Of a stretch of 64,000 nt of DNA, positions 46,663 through 58,865 are shown piece after piece. The stretch is taken from the NCBI GenBank assembly GCA_028554645.1, contig JAQOOI010000064.1:1984001-2048000 (forward strand), written 5' to 3'. Position numbers and translations under genes: made by a program. Each line of letters opens with the position of its first letter. Within the stretch, counting starts at the first letter, position 1. The notes beneath the pieces were generated by a model that saw only the letters and a program-made list of their open reading frames with translations, was not told where the DNA came from and did no database searches. The DNA comes from Omphalotus guepiniiformis (Eukaryota > Basidiomycota > Agaricomycetes > Agaricales > Omphalotaceae).

Positions 46663-49600
46663 TTACAGGTCTTCGTCGTCCGATATATGTATCTCATCCA
46701 CGTTACTTGCTGCAGGAGCAGCAGAAGTTTCATTATTCTCCGCTGGCAAGTGCAGTGCCGTCTTTTGAGCTGCGACGAACGCAGGTCCCTTTCCAGCTTC
46801 CTTTTCAGCGACAGTCATGGCGTCCTGGTCTTCCTCCTCCTGCACTCCGTTCGTAGTGCGCGTGCCTTCTCTGGCAGACATAGTTTGCGCAGCAAGGTAG
46901 CTGGCCTCCGTGTTGAACTGAGCTTGTACACTACGCTTGATGCGCAACATCTCTCTGAACGTGTCCTCTGAACCTGTCTCGATTTCGAAACTATTCCATT
47001 CAGACCAGAATTTGGGATTCACACGAGGGTCGCAGAATTGGGAGGCATGAGCGTAGATAGCCCGCGCTCGGTCGATCTCTCCCAACTTGCGTTCGAGTGC
47101 AGCGAAGCGCAGACACATCTCTGCCGTTTGACGATCCGGAAGCACTAAGAAGGATACTTTGAGGTCGCGCACTGAGAAGGAGAGAATCTGAAACTACCTT
47201 CAAGGGCACGCTCGTAAATTGGTCGAGTCGCTGGTAAACCGTAATTCGCAGTGGCTTTTGCAATATAAATTGTGAACATCTGTGGCATTGCTTCAGCTTC
47301 AGCTTCACAAAAGAAGGTTGTACTCACCTCGAACTTGTCCTCGTCAGCCACAACTTGGGTTGCACGATCGTAAATGGACATTGCCCGTTTGGCCAATCCG
47401 AAATCTTCTTCCAGCTTGGCGTACATCAAGAAGAGTGGCTTGCATGACTTGGGAGGGCATTTCTCAAGTGACTGCTCGAAAAGATCTCGGGCACGCTCGA
47501 TCTTTGACCCACCCTGACGAGACAGTTCGTTATCGGAAATCACGAGAAAAAGAAATATTCTTACATATCGTTTGACGAATTTCGACAAATAGATGTTCCA
47601 AATCTCGAATGATACTGGGAATGTAAAAAGTTCCACACCTCGTTCGTAGACCTTGAATGGACGTAAGACGTGAACAGAATCGGCATGAACCAATAACTTT
47701 ACCTTGAAGCTCTCCTCGAAATATTGATTTTCCTCTAAGAAGGCAGCATAATTAACAATAATTTGGGCGTTGGCGATGCGCAGCTCCAAAATTTTGTCGT
47801 AGACCGTCTTCGTAGTTTCGACAGTTCCGATAGACTCTTCTAAATCAACGTAGAACGACCATAGCTTAAGCGACTTAAACAGTCGAGTTTGTGCAGAGAG
47901 TGACTGAGAAAGCATAAGCTAACAACCATCGAACAAAGCCTGGGGACATACGTGGTCGTGGTAGTTGATTTTTGTGTTTTTGGGTATCGCAGCTGCACGC
48001 TGCATGACTCGAATCGCCTCGTCATAATTGCTGTCGCATTAAGGTAAGTATAAAACCGCCTTTCCAGTTCTGATTGAACTCACTCGTGTCGAAGCTCCAG
48101 CTCAGCCCACTCACACCATATTTCTGCAAGATCTTCCACAGCCTTGAAATTGACTTTTGTGCCCTTCTCCAAGATTTTCCGTGCACTGTCAAGATCTTGC
48201 TCGGCCTGGCCAGTTGTTCCACCTTCCTCATAGAACTTGGCGAAGTTAACATAGAGTCGATGCAAGTTAGCTGTTGCTCTACGAGGGTTGATAGTCTCCA
48301 AAGCTTTTGTATAGGTAGCAGCCACCTTAATATAGCGTTAGATCAGCACCGAACCATAGTAAAAAGGAAAAAAAAAACACAACAAAACCTTTTCGTCGTC
48401 GTCACCCCACAGCGCTACTCTCTTTTCCCACTCCTGAACATCATGCGGATTCCGCCTAATCAGCACATCATTCACCAGGAAAGGTCTCCGATCCATGAGA
48501 TCCTCAAACTCCTTCATTCGTGTATCCAACTCCCGTTCAGTCTCAGCAGCATCTTCTTCATCCTCTTCATCCGCCAAGCTCTCCATCATTGCGCTGATCA
48601 GCGACTCCCCAAACTCTGCGTAGGCATCAAATATCTGCGTAAAGTCGCGAATCGTTAACACAGATGAAAGACCCTTCTCAAACATCTCCTTCGCACGATC
48701 AAATTCCCCTCGCTTGATCCAATACGTCGCTAGACCAGTCCACAGCCGTCCAGCTTGGTCTTTGTACACGCCAAACCCATCCTTTTCAATGATGCGTTCG
48801 ATATTGAGCTTCCGAGGGCTAGTAAAATCTTCGTCTTCGTCATACGGAGGAAGAGCCTTGCCGTCAGGGCGTACTGGGACAGCAGGTCCCGCTATCCGAA
48901 CGAGCTTTCCGTCAACAGAAGCTGGCTCTTCCGCTTGTTTAGCCTTCTCAGCCTCCAACGCGTCCGCTGCTGCTGCCGCAGTATTAGACTCTTCAGTCTC
49001 CTCCACGTCCAGTCCTACATCATCAGAAAACTTCTCCACTACATCGATCCAATCTCCTAGTAGCTGGTAAGGACTTTTTCCTTCAGGACTGACGTATTCT
49101 CCGCGTGAGGCCTTCCTTGCCAGCGAAAGCAACAGCTTCGCTGCCTCTAATGGACGGGCATTTCCGTCGACTGGGTTCAGGAGGAGATGTGTGAAGTTCT
49201 CCGTGACGCTGGGGTCTACTGCTATGTACCGCCGGTACACGGCAACGGTCGTAGCACCACCTTTAGACTCTGCCCATAAGAGATACCGCACCCATATTCG
49301 GGAATGAAGAGAAGGCGGCAATGTTCGTAGAGCTCGGTCGAAGGTTCGTCGTGCGTGGGTGTAGGAAATTAGAGGTGGACACATAGGGTGAAAGAATATC
49401 GAGAGATACATCAGCCATAATTTCGGAAGCTAGATTTATGTTCAATGGACGGGAGAGTTTAGCAACAAACATGAACCATACCTTCGGTAACCACATCAAG
49501 CTGCGCTCGAAAGCTGCTACTAATGACTTCCACTCCTCCCAGCCAACAATTCCATTGAGCCCGCCTTCCCATTGCTCAAGATCCTCTCTCTCGTCTATTA

Positions 49601-50054
49601 ACGCGTCTTTCATCTCCGGAAACTTCTTTTTACCACCAGCTCTCTTTTTAATTACTTGTTTCCCCAACACGAAGGACATGCGCATCGTCAGATAAGACTT
49701 CCACATCTTGAAAGAATTTGGGAATTGCACAAGAGCCGACTCGTAAAGATACGTGAGACGCTGAAGTGATATTCGACCAAGGGGAGTCGCGAGTGGGCCT
49801 AGCAGCGCCGCAACGTCTTCGGGAAGATCTGAGCGGTCTGTTTTACTCTCAGAGACATATGCCTCTCGTGTGGTATGTATTGCTGACCACCATGCGCGAA
49901 AAGATTGAGGATTTCGGAGAAGGTCTTCCTCGCGATGCAAGTCTCTTGAGGTAAGCAGGTCGGCATGAGTTTTCGGGTTAGGAACGGGTGAAGTTAGAGG
50001 AAATAAAGACTGCAGCTCCTCCAATGAAGGTAACTTTTGCGCGACCGAAGGCAT
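46663..50054 (-). CDS. SYF1: pre-mRNA-splicing factor SYF1 (HAT-repeat protein)
   Basis: Large helical-repeat scaffold of the spliceosomal NineTeen complex, homologous to human XAB2. The start at 50054 gives [20 protein letters not shown]. Tandem HAT repeats follow with the usual W...Y/F and P spacing: [65 protein letters not shown], and later [15 protein letters not shown] and [20 protein letters not shown]. Acidic inserts lie between repeats ([26 protein letters not shown]). The C-terminus ends in an acidic HISDDEDL at 46663. About eight short introns are present. Length (near 1000 residues) and repeat order fit SYF1 rather than CLF1. Confidence 0.93.
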
Positions 50055-50188
50055 ACTGGCGGTCACCGTCGTAGGCGTTGCGATTATTTTGAACAGAGTC
50101 GAGCTGCTGCAGCACTGAGCAGACTGAGAGAAACGGTTCCGCCAACTTTTCTCACGGCACTTCCACCTTATCAATATCCAGGACGACT

Positions 50189-51614
50189 ATGGTCGGTATG
50201 GATTATGTATTCTCTTCGCTATTGGTATCTCAGGCTCTTCATTAGCATAATGTCAAGCGTGTTCATCAATCCAAAGAGGCTCTTGAAGCGAAGAGACTGA
50301 AAGAGCAATCCAAGATTCGTGAATATCTAGCACTAACCGAGGACGTTTTGGGTAGAGTTTGTCTTTCCTCAGCTTTCGTTGGTTTATCGTGGCTCAAATG
50401 CGAGTTTTTAGAAAAAGAAGAGTGACTGGTCGAGGGAGGCTCTGAGTCTCACCACACAACTTCTTCAGATTAATCCAGAGTTCTATACTGTGTGGAACTA
50501 TCGAAGGAATATTCTACTGAACGGCTTATTCCCAGCATGGTAAGACGCTCCATTCGTCGAACTGAAGTAACGCTGCATCCATTTCTAGCTCTCCGGAAGA
50601 GGTCAACAACTTGCTCTTAGATGACTTATCTATCACGACCGCAGCACTCAAAATTCACCCCAAGGTGTATTGGATATGGAACCATCGTCGGTGGTGTTTA
50701 GCAAACGTCCCAGTCGGTCCTGGTTCCGATATTGAAGGTGACCCAGCTGGATGGAAGAAGTCGAACTGGAACAAAGAGCTGTTCGTCGTGGAGAAAATGT
50801 TAGACGTCGATCCCAGAAATTGTACGTGTGCGATGCTACGCATCCTTTACCTCTTATCGACTCTTGATATTTGCAGTCCATGCTTGGAGCTATAGAAGAT
50901 ATGTCCTGGCAAATATGCCGGTTCAAAGGCCCGAGTCTTCTGAGCTGGCGTACACCACCCGTAAGATTGAGTCCAACTTCTCTAATTTCAGCGCGTGGCA
51001 TCAACGGTCAAAGATTCTGTCGTTACTATGGGGCAAGGAGCAGCTAGACGAGACCAAATCAAAGGAAGAAGGTACGTCATGTGTATCTCCTTACTACCTT
51101 CATACCTGATGGTACTCAAGAGTTTGACCTCGTGAGGAATGCGATGTACACCGATCCTGATGATCAGAGCGTATGGATTTATCACCGCTGGCTTATGGGT
51201 CCAGGTGAGTCATTGTAGCGGTTCTTATGCTGGTGCGAAATACTGATAGCGAAACTCAGGGGATAATAAAGGAATTCTGGAGCGAGAGATAGCCGTAATT
51301 CAGGAGCTTCTAGATGAACAACCCGATAGTAAATGTACAATTCTTTCATGTGTTCTCCTGCCTGCTTCTCATGACTTGGTTCCAGGGTGTATGGAATCCT
51401 TAGTTTACTATAAACGACTCCTTTTACGGAAACACCCTACGACCTCTGAGACATCGAAGGTGCTGCAAGAGTGCCTCTTACTGTTGAAGGAGCTTCGCAA
51501 GGTCGATCCTAGTCGGCGAAGACGTTATGATGATATTGGTGAGTTCTGTTATATATCGCTGCCGATATGAGTCGACCATCCTGCCTCTCTTCAGAACTCG
51601 AATTGGGCCAATGA
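50189..51614 (+). CDS. BET4: Rab geranylgeranyltransferase (GGTase II) alpha subunit
   Basis: Alpha subunit of the enzyme that adds geranylgeranyl groups to Rab GTPases. Five prenyltransferase-alpha repeats are visible: NPEFYTVWNYRRNILLNG, HPKVYWIWNHRRWCLAN, DPRNFHAWSYRRYVLAN, NFSNFSAWHQRSKILS and DPDDQSVWIYHRWLMG. The N-terminal helix is HQSKEALEAKRLKEQSKIRE. The last exon is very short (ELGQ) and stops at 51612-51614. The start is uncertain. The ATG at 50189 would be a 3-nt coding exon followed by an intron to 50261, giving MRVHQSKEAL; an upstream non-ATG choice is unlikely. No leucine-rich-repeat tail is present, as usual for fungal BET4. Confidence 0.9.
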
Positions 51615-51818
51615 GTATACTTGCGAAATATATTTATATCTTCCTGATGGACTCTTTCCTTTCTCTCATATGCCGAAGATTGCCTTCCTGTGAGACACGG
51701 TTTACACGTAAACATATATGATTCGATTTCAATACAACAACAATCCCAAGCCCTATTCAGATATTACAGACTGCGGACAGGCAGTAGTCATGATAGAACG
51801 AGCGGCGCTTCAAGGCAT

Positions 51819-52032
51819 TTAGCACTTGCACTCGCCAGGCTTGCAGGCGCAGCTGAAGAAACAGAATGGTGAGCAATCAATTGTACAACTGTAAAAGTGC
51901 TTACGATTCGCCACAGCTGCAGGAGCTGCTGCCGCAGTTGGCATGGGAGACAGGGGTCTGAACAGTCTACACAGTATGAGGTCAGCATTGTGAACGACAA
52001 GAATTGTTGAGAGAAGGACATACAGTGAACAT
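51819..52032 (-). CDS. metallothionein, 34 aa, three exons
   Basis: Short cysteine-rich protein that binds Cu(I), Zn or Cd in the cytosol. Exons 52032-52024 (9 nt), 51966-51905 (62 nt) and 51852-51819 (34 nt) sum to 105 nt with matching phases. Both introns have GT-AG ends and typical lengths (57 and 52 nt). The product starts MFTTVQTPVSHAN and continues CGSSSCSCGESCACKPG, then ECKC at the stop. Seven cysteines fall in C-x-C and C-x3/4-C spacing with no aromatic residue in the metal-binding part, as in basidiomycete metallothioneins. Each exon is too short to be found as an ORF. It is convergent with BET4 and has a TATA box upstream. Confidence 0.88.
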
Positions 52033-52945
52033 TGTGAGTGGTGAGTGAAAAAACAAGTGTTGGTGGAGTTTGGTTATCCGATGAACTTTTGTTGGATAGA
52101 TATGGAATGCAAACTCGCTCCTTTATACCTGCCCGGCCCTATTTGCTTTTGTTTGAACATTAGCTCCGATAAGCCTGCCTCGAATTTCGAAAAAGATATG
52201 ATTGGTCCGAAGTGTTCAAAAAGTCGCGCATGTGCTCCAATGTATTATGTGGTCTGCACAGCATTGTCATTCAGAAATGCGCATCCACTAATCCCCTCAC
52301 TGCATCTACTAAATCCCTCACGTTGTATTGACTAAATCGCTCATGCTGTATGCACGCTTCCGCTCGCGAAATTACCTCAATGCTGGTCTCATTTGGAATG
52401 AACCACTGTCTCATTTGGACCATCGAAAGACCTTGCCGCCCTTGTCACCACGCCTTCACGTACCCGTTTGTTGTCCTAACCCAGAATGGTTTACAAATAG
52501 TCTCAGGATGCGTATCTGCCTGCGTCAGTGCCTTCCTGTTGCATCCAATCTTACGAGAAGGCGTATCTGTGTCAAGTGGCGTCTCCGTCTAAAATCTCAA
52601 TTTGTGTAATCGAAACAATTCAAACCCATCGCTCAAACCTGACAAGGCAAGTACTCCTAGTCTAACTGCTCTTAGAAGACATTCGGGGCTGCAATTGGGC
52701 TCCACAACGTGTTATATTCAGATGTAGATACATGCCACGCTTGCTTCAAGCTTCACCAGTCATCTAGTCATCGATCATCGACAGCGGTCACCCTATATAC
52801 GTAGTTCAAGCACAGTAGTTTGTATGTGGTACATCCCTAATTAATTACAATGCAGAGACTTGCAATGCAGCCCGGACCGAGCACCGTAACTTGTTGCAGG
52901 CTGATTGAGTGTGATTACCCCGCAAGCTCTTCAGCTCCATCCATC
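52033..52945. other. divergent intergenic region, metallothionein and WD40 promoters
   Basis: About 910 bases between two divergent starts. Besides the TATA box and the TGCACGC word it holds several TGCGCA/GTGCTC-like words between 52220 and 52300. Short ORFs on the plus strand (for example 52328-52609) have no domain content and I treat them as chance. Confidence 0.5.
52121..52127 (-). promoter_or_regulatory. TATA box of the metallothionein gene
   Basis: On the minus strand TATAAAG lies about 90 bases before the start codon at 52032, in a GC-richer context. A metal-response-like TGCACGC (matching TGCRCNC) lies about 320 bases upstream of the start, at 52351-52357. Metal control of this gene is inferred from the family, not shown. 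Confidence 0.5.
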
Positions 52946-54555
52946 ATGGCTACTGACGACTCTTCTAATTTCCTCGTATCAGAATCGCAGCTCGCTCTAG
53001 CAGATGTCCGTTCTCTTTCGTACTTCAAGTATCGAATGTAATACTATCTGCTTGGTCAGGCTCGAAAACAAAAATCGGAGAGATTGAAGGCTGTTGGCGA
53101 TCCCTTGGTGCTCCCCGGGAAAGCTATTGCTATAGAAGTGACCGGAAATGATGCATGGGTTGCAGATAATACGACTGTCACTAGAAAAATCGACTTAGAG
53201 GTGCGGCTCAATGTCCAACCAAATTTCTGACCGATTAGACTGATTGATGTGTTTCCCGATCTCTATTGATCACAGACTGGCAAGACCTTGCAGGTATATA
53301 AAGGACATCGAGGGCCAGTCTCTGCTCTTACCCTTTGGGCTAGGACCTCAGGGGATGGCCCGCGCCAAGTCCTCATCACTGGCTCATGGGATAAAGTAAT
53401 TGCTCCCAATTCAATTGAAGCAGGGGTGAAACTAATATATCAGCTCTAAGACCATCAAACTATGGGACACGAACGTATGTCCAAAGTGACCGTGATATCC
53501 TACATTACCCTCATTGACCTTTGGATCTCAGACAAAGGATTTGCTCTCGTCAACGGATGGGCATGCAGATTTCGTAAAGAGCCTTCTGGTAATTCCATCG
53601 ACGAATCTTCTAATTTCTGGGGGTTCGGATAAAATTGTTCGGTTCTGGTGAGTCTCACCTCCACTAAAATTCCTAGCTAGGAACTTATATATATCCATCC
53701 TTAGGGACTTGTCGTCTACTGCCATCGGTGGAAACCCTTTGAAAAGTTTGGGATCAATTTCCTCTCACACTCGCCCAATCGAGTGCCTTGACGGGCATGT
53801 TCTCCTCGGTGGATCGGTAGAGCTATGCACTGGAGATACAATGGGAATCATCAGACTATGGTCTTTGACGAAAGAAGACCAAGTACCTCCTCGTTGGAAG
53901 GCGACCTTGAAAGCTGAATTCAAGCACCACAGAACAAAGATAACTGACCTTCATTATGGATCCGGACGACTCTGGACAGGTAGGGATACCGCTTTATTTC
54001 CAATTGTAAATACACTTACCCTGTTGGCCAGCATCATCTGACGACACGGTTCAAATACGCCTCGTACCAGAGCCAAGTGACAATAAGAAGACTCCGCCGC
54101 CAATAACTCATTCAACAGCTGTTCGTTGTATCCTGCCTCTTGCATTGACCGCTGTGGCGGAGCCTTATCTCATCACTGGCTCCGGCGACTTTCTACGCGT
54201 GTATGATGTCTCGTCGCTTGCAGAACCAGAACTCATCAGTGAAATTGATGCTCACTGGCATGACGTTACAGCCATCCGCCTTTGGGTGAGGAAAACCGTA
54301 GGAGACGACAAACTGACCCGAATCGAGCCTTGGATTATCAGTACAAGTCTCGATGGAACCATCCGTAAATGGAGGCTGAGTGGTATGCAATTTAGACCCC
54401 TTGATTACTCAATGACTTATCTGGTTTTTGCAGAGTTGTTGGCTCCTAAGCCGAAGCAGGCTCCTGTTGCTGCCAAAAAAGAAAAGGAACAACCCGGCTT
54501 TGCGCTATCGGCAGAAGAGGAACAGGAGCTTGCTGAACTTCTCGATTCTGATTAA
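52946..54555 (+). CDS. WD40-repeat protein
   Basis: Beta-propeller scaffold of unspecified function. The start MATDDSSNFLVSESQLALAD splices to ARKQKSERLKAVGDPLVLPG. Repeats are recognisable: GHRGPVSALTLWARTSG with LITGSWDKTIKLWDTN, then DGHADFVKSLLVI with LLISGGSDKIVRFWDL. Weaker repeats follow, including HRTKITDLHYGSGRLWTASS, LITGSGDFLRVYDVSS and DAHWHDVTAIRLWV. The last is ISTSLDGTIRKWRL. The C-terminus is a Lys/Glu tail (EEEQELAELLDSD). About seven repeats fit one propeller. I cannot assign it to a named complex. Introns are 45-60 nt with clean phases. Confidence 0.88.
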
Positions 54556-54689
54556 GCGTACTTCTTCAGTGTCAAAGCGAGTTTCAAATACCCAACAGAG
54601 TTCACCGCTTATATGGGTCAGACAGTCCGGGCAGAAAGTAGTTAAAATAGACACCCCAAAACCAAAAGTCGTTGCACTGGTCATACAAG

Positions 54690-57436
54690 CTACAAAACCT
54701 CCACATCGCCGCCTTCCTTCACGGCCACCTTGACTCTTTGTGCGCTTGCTCGTGCAGGCCAAGGTGCATTGAATACTTCTTCGAGCTCCTCCAAAGTACG
54801 GCCGTGCTGAGATATGTATTATCAAAGAGTGCAGCGCAATTACGTAGAGGAGACATACCGTTTCGACACCGAGGAAGAACCACAAGGCCGAAGCGACAAG
54901 GTCCCAGGCAACGAATCTAGCGAGAAATTAAAACAAAGTTCAGTCACGCTGAGAATGTTCGAGTACGTACACGAAATAGTATTTCCATCCTATGTTGGCC
55001 AAACCGACACTGTTCGCAAAAGTGTTGATAAAGCCCGCGCAATTGGAGATGAGGATATGGACTAGGAAAGGAAATGAGTCAGACCTCCGCGCAGCTGATT
55101 TTCCGTAACCTACCAGCCATGCCCTTGCCTCGCATATCTGTCCTCATCACCCTACACAAGCAATGCATTAGCAAATCGAGGACGAACATGCTGCACAATA
55201 GACGTACTCAGCACAATACAGGGCTTGCAAAGGAGTGTAGGTAAAGCTATAGGCGAGTCCAAACAGAAAGATGAATGTAATAGAAGCATGCGCGCCGTTG
55301 ATATTTGTATTGCCAGCCTCCCCGTCTGCAGAAAAGAGTAAACAGTATGCATTGAATGTGAAAGCAGACCACGTACACGCAGAGGACAACGCTGCTACGA
55401 TGGCTAGCAAACAAGCCAAAACGAAAGAGCCGATATATAATCTACGGCGACGACCGATCTTATCTGTAATAGCTGCGCCCTAGAAGGTGGCGCACACCAG
55501 GCATCATAAAATCATATTCTGAGCAGCTGGAGAGATTCGCTTCATACCGAAAAAGCACCGAACGCGGAAAGAATCGAGTTGGCGAAATTGCTGGGCAAAT
55601 ACGACATCAGAATACAACCACTACTATACAGATCCAGCAACGTACTAAACGAGCTGGCGCTGACTGGAAGTTACTCCAGCGTTTTTCATCATCGTGGGGA
55701 GGAAGTAGGTGATGAGTCCGTTTCCTGCCAGTTGGCCGTTCACCTATAATAAGGAAGCTCGACCTTGACAATGCTGGATATAGAGTTGGATGTATACTTA
55801 CACACTGATAGGCAGAAGAGAAATTCAGTCAAATAAGTCGTTCAAAATAGTCAGTTCTCTTACCATCAGAGCTAAACATAACATACGCCACCCTGCACTC
55901 GAAGTTGAGTCCGCGAATAGCTTGGAAATAATAACATACGTACTTCTGTTCGTCGAGCTGAAGAGTGGGCGATAATCCCATACCTATGATCACCAGTTGG
56001 AAAAGCCTAAGACACAAGTCTTTCGAGCTTACCGAATCCGTCTTCTTAGCCGAGACCGATTCCTGAAACTCTCGGAGTTCAAGCTATGTTCGACAAAAAA
56101 CTGAGCGTAAGAAATGGGAACCTAGTACATTGAAAGAACACCATCGTACCTCAATGAGCGGGTTCGTCTGTCCGTTGTTACTATGATATTGGATTAAAAC
56201 CTCTCGAGCCTTCTCTATCTTGCCTTTTTCCACTAGCCATCGGGGTGACTCAGGACAAAACCAGACACACGACATGATAATGACCTGCTCATGCATTTGA
56301 TTTTGAGTTCATAAGAGGTGAAGGAATCACTTACCGGAGGAATGATCTGAAGCATCAAAGGAAGCCTCCATGCCCAAGTGGAACTCATCTTGGCAGTTCC
56401 AACCATAGCGCCGGTGGCTGGTATACTTCCGATGAAGAAGCAACTGATGAAAAAGTGATGAGAAGGTGACATCGACCCCCCGGGTCATCCCATTCAATCT
56501 CGACGTACGAGTTGTATGATGCCCCAAGTCTTCCTCGCCATTGTGGTGGGGCCAGTTCAGTAACCCATGTCGGAGCAGCAGTCGTTGATATAGCGATTCC
56601 GAAACCAAGAAGAAACTGCGACAAATTAATCGACTGACAGGAGCTTCCCGAGAGAGAGCAACGCACACGACCTCCCAAAAATGCTTCTCTATTTTGCGCA
56701 GATACAATAATTGCGGAGCCGAGGAGGATGAAGAAACCTCCCTGTTAAACTGCTTCAATATATCGCTCAATAGTTGAAAGCATGAGAACGTACTATGAAC
56801 ATTCCTCCTCTCCTTCCATACTGAATATCATCGTCCCAACATACTGAATAGGACATACGTATGACATGTGAAGATAACTCACCAGGTCTGTAGCAGGTCC
56901 CGCAAACAGGGATCCTGCGCAATTTCCAACAATGCTGTGACAAGTTTATCTCGAGAATTACATGACATGTAAGAGTGCACTGACTATATCATGAACACGA
57001 TGCCAGTCGACTTTCCAGTACTTTCATAGTGAAACTGGAAAGGGGTTGTCTTCAGGTGTCTTCACAGAGCTTCGATTGGATGAGAGTCACTTACAAAATC
57101 CAAATACTGATCCATCGCATTGATACCACTCATCAAGCTTCCGTCAAATCCAGATGAAACAGCGTTTAAGAACCCAACCATAACAATGAAGTAGAGCTAT
57201 ACGTCGCCTTCAGTATCCTATGGATACCTTTCGAACTTGGAAGAACTCACCTTGAAAGCTCTGGCGCTCCAAGGGTCGAGCGAAGAGTTGATGAGTGCAT
57301 GCTCATATTCTGTATTGTACACCTTCTCGATTTTGGCTACTGGTGGTGCTGAACTGACAGGTGATCCAACCACCGCCAGCTTCAAGTCATCTTCCGAGCT
57401 CCTAGAAGTCTTGAAATCCTGGTCGTCTCTGGACAT
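54690..57436 (-). CDS. MFS sugar transporter (lactose-permease/hexose type)
   Basis: Twelve-helix sugar porter of the fungal plasma membrane. The soluble N-terminus starts MSRDDQDFKTSRSSED and leads to YFIVMVGFLNAVSSGFDGSL (helix 1 with the GFDGS motif). A long middle shows FLLGFGIAISTTAAPTWVTE and PPQWRGRLGASYNS (the ELAP.. and RG motifs). FCPESPRWLVEKGKIEKARE, with HSNNGQTNPLIELEM, is the signature of the lactose-permease-like group. The C-terminus closes FLGVETHGRTLEELEEVF and ends GGDVEVL at 54690. Ten or so introns are present. Divergent from a secreted GH3 glucosidase at 58866, so uptake of the released sugar is a reasonable inference; the substrate is not proven. Confidence 0.9.
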
Positions 57437-58865
57437 GGCGGCTATGACTTTCGCTGGATGACTTCACGGGAAGAGATGACCACCTAGTCGGAACGCTCAT
57501 GCTTTAAGTATGCAATCCCACTGATAACAAGGTCACCAGATAGCGCCGCGCTAGATATGCCCATTTGATAAGGGGAGTATATATTCATTAGTGACCCTGA
57601 TGTTGAGATCTTGATTCAAGTGCATACGTTATAGTACCAAGTGGATCCTGCCGACAGGTCACAGGGAAAGCAGAAAGTATGCAAGTTATTTGGTATATTG
57701 CTGTTGCTTTGCGAGGATGAAGCTTCCAAGGGAGGCTCGAACTCTCGAGCTTCATTCATGTCGAGCCATCGAGGACCATCAAAAGATATCTGGTTGAACT
57801 TTCCCTTGGCCGTAACGCCTTCTGCCAGACGGCCCGGTGCATTCAGAAAGATATGATGATAGGAAGTCCCGCAATTCGGATTGAGCCGCTGTATGTATCT
57901 TGTTTGTGTTTGAAATGTTTCTGAGATGAAGGCTTGTACAGTTGTGCTTAACGCTATGCTGGACGCCGAGTGAGAAGTGGGCATTTTTCTCCGCAGATTC
58001 CAGTTAAGAGCCTGAAATAGCAGGAAATAGCCCGCACTTGAGTTTTGAAACAACTCGAGCCGAAGTGGTTCCTCGAGCAATATAAAACCCCACACGGTCA
58101 TGTATCGTGAAATCCAATTTCAAAACGTCCGTGCGACATAAATTGCAGAGAAACTTGAGGAGTTGCGGTTAACGCCACGAGTCATGAGTCCATAAGTCCC
58201 CTTCCATTTAAATTTTACGCTTCAGAGTTCAGATGGTGTAACCTTCAAAAGCAAAGATAATATGGTTTGCAAAGTCTGCTATGTTTTCCATGATACCTGA
58301 GGTAAAAGCAAAGATAAGAGCACCGGATAAGAGAGAAAAAACAGTAAACACCGGATGAACGCAGCGGGAGAATAAAGCAATAAAGCAAAGGCGCCCCCGG
58401 CCTCGGGCAAATTGCTTATCTGAATTTGGATGACTCATCGTTCTGTCCCCTCTGGTGACCGCTCTCTATGAGTCTCTATGCTTTTCGTTGTCAGTGAAAC
58501 TTTGGAATCTGTCGTCGCGCTCCTGCTCCTCAACTCGTGATGTGGCCTTGCGTGTCATTCTCAAACCTTCTTCTGAATTGACTTTCAGTCAAAGTCTATG
58601 ATCTTCTATGATTCGATGAGCACACTCCGAGTCCGACAGTCGTCTTGTGCCTATCAAACATCGCACAATCACTTGGGTCCGAGTAGACTCCCCGGACCGG
58701 CCACTCTGTCAGGTCTTGCATACAGAATTTAGCAGGGCTGGACGGCAGGCGATATTCTTTCCTTGACCTCCTGCTTCTATGAAGAACACGAAGATATATT
58801 TAAATGCAATCATCGAAGGCCCTACGTGTTTGGGTTCACTCTCAACACTTTGATTTCCTCGCATA
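57437..58865. other. divergent promoter region between sugar transporter and GH3
   Basis: About 1.4 kb. It has two CCCCGG words at 58395-58400 and 58690-58695 that fit the reverse of the CreA consensus SYGGRG. A TATATTTAAA at about 58795-58804 lies some 65 bases before the GH3 start. A 161-codon minus-strand ORF at 57616-58101 has no domain, splice support or recognisable family and is left unannotated. Confidence 0.5.

Noticed and set aside
57616..58101. 161-codon minus-strand ORF between the sugar transporter and GH3
   Set aside because: No recognisable domain, no introns, and it occupies the shared promoter region; length alone can occur by chance.
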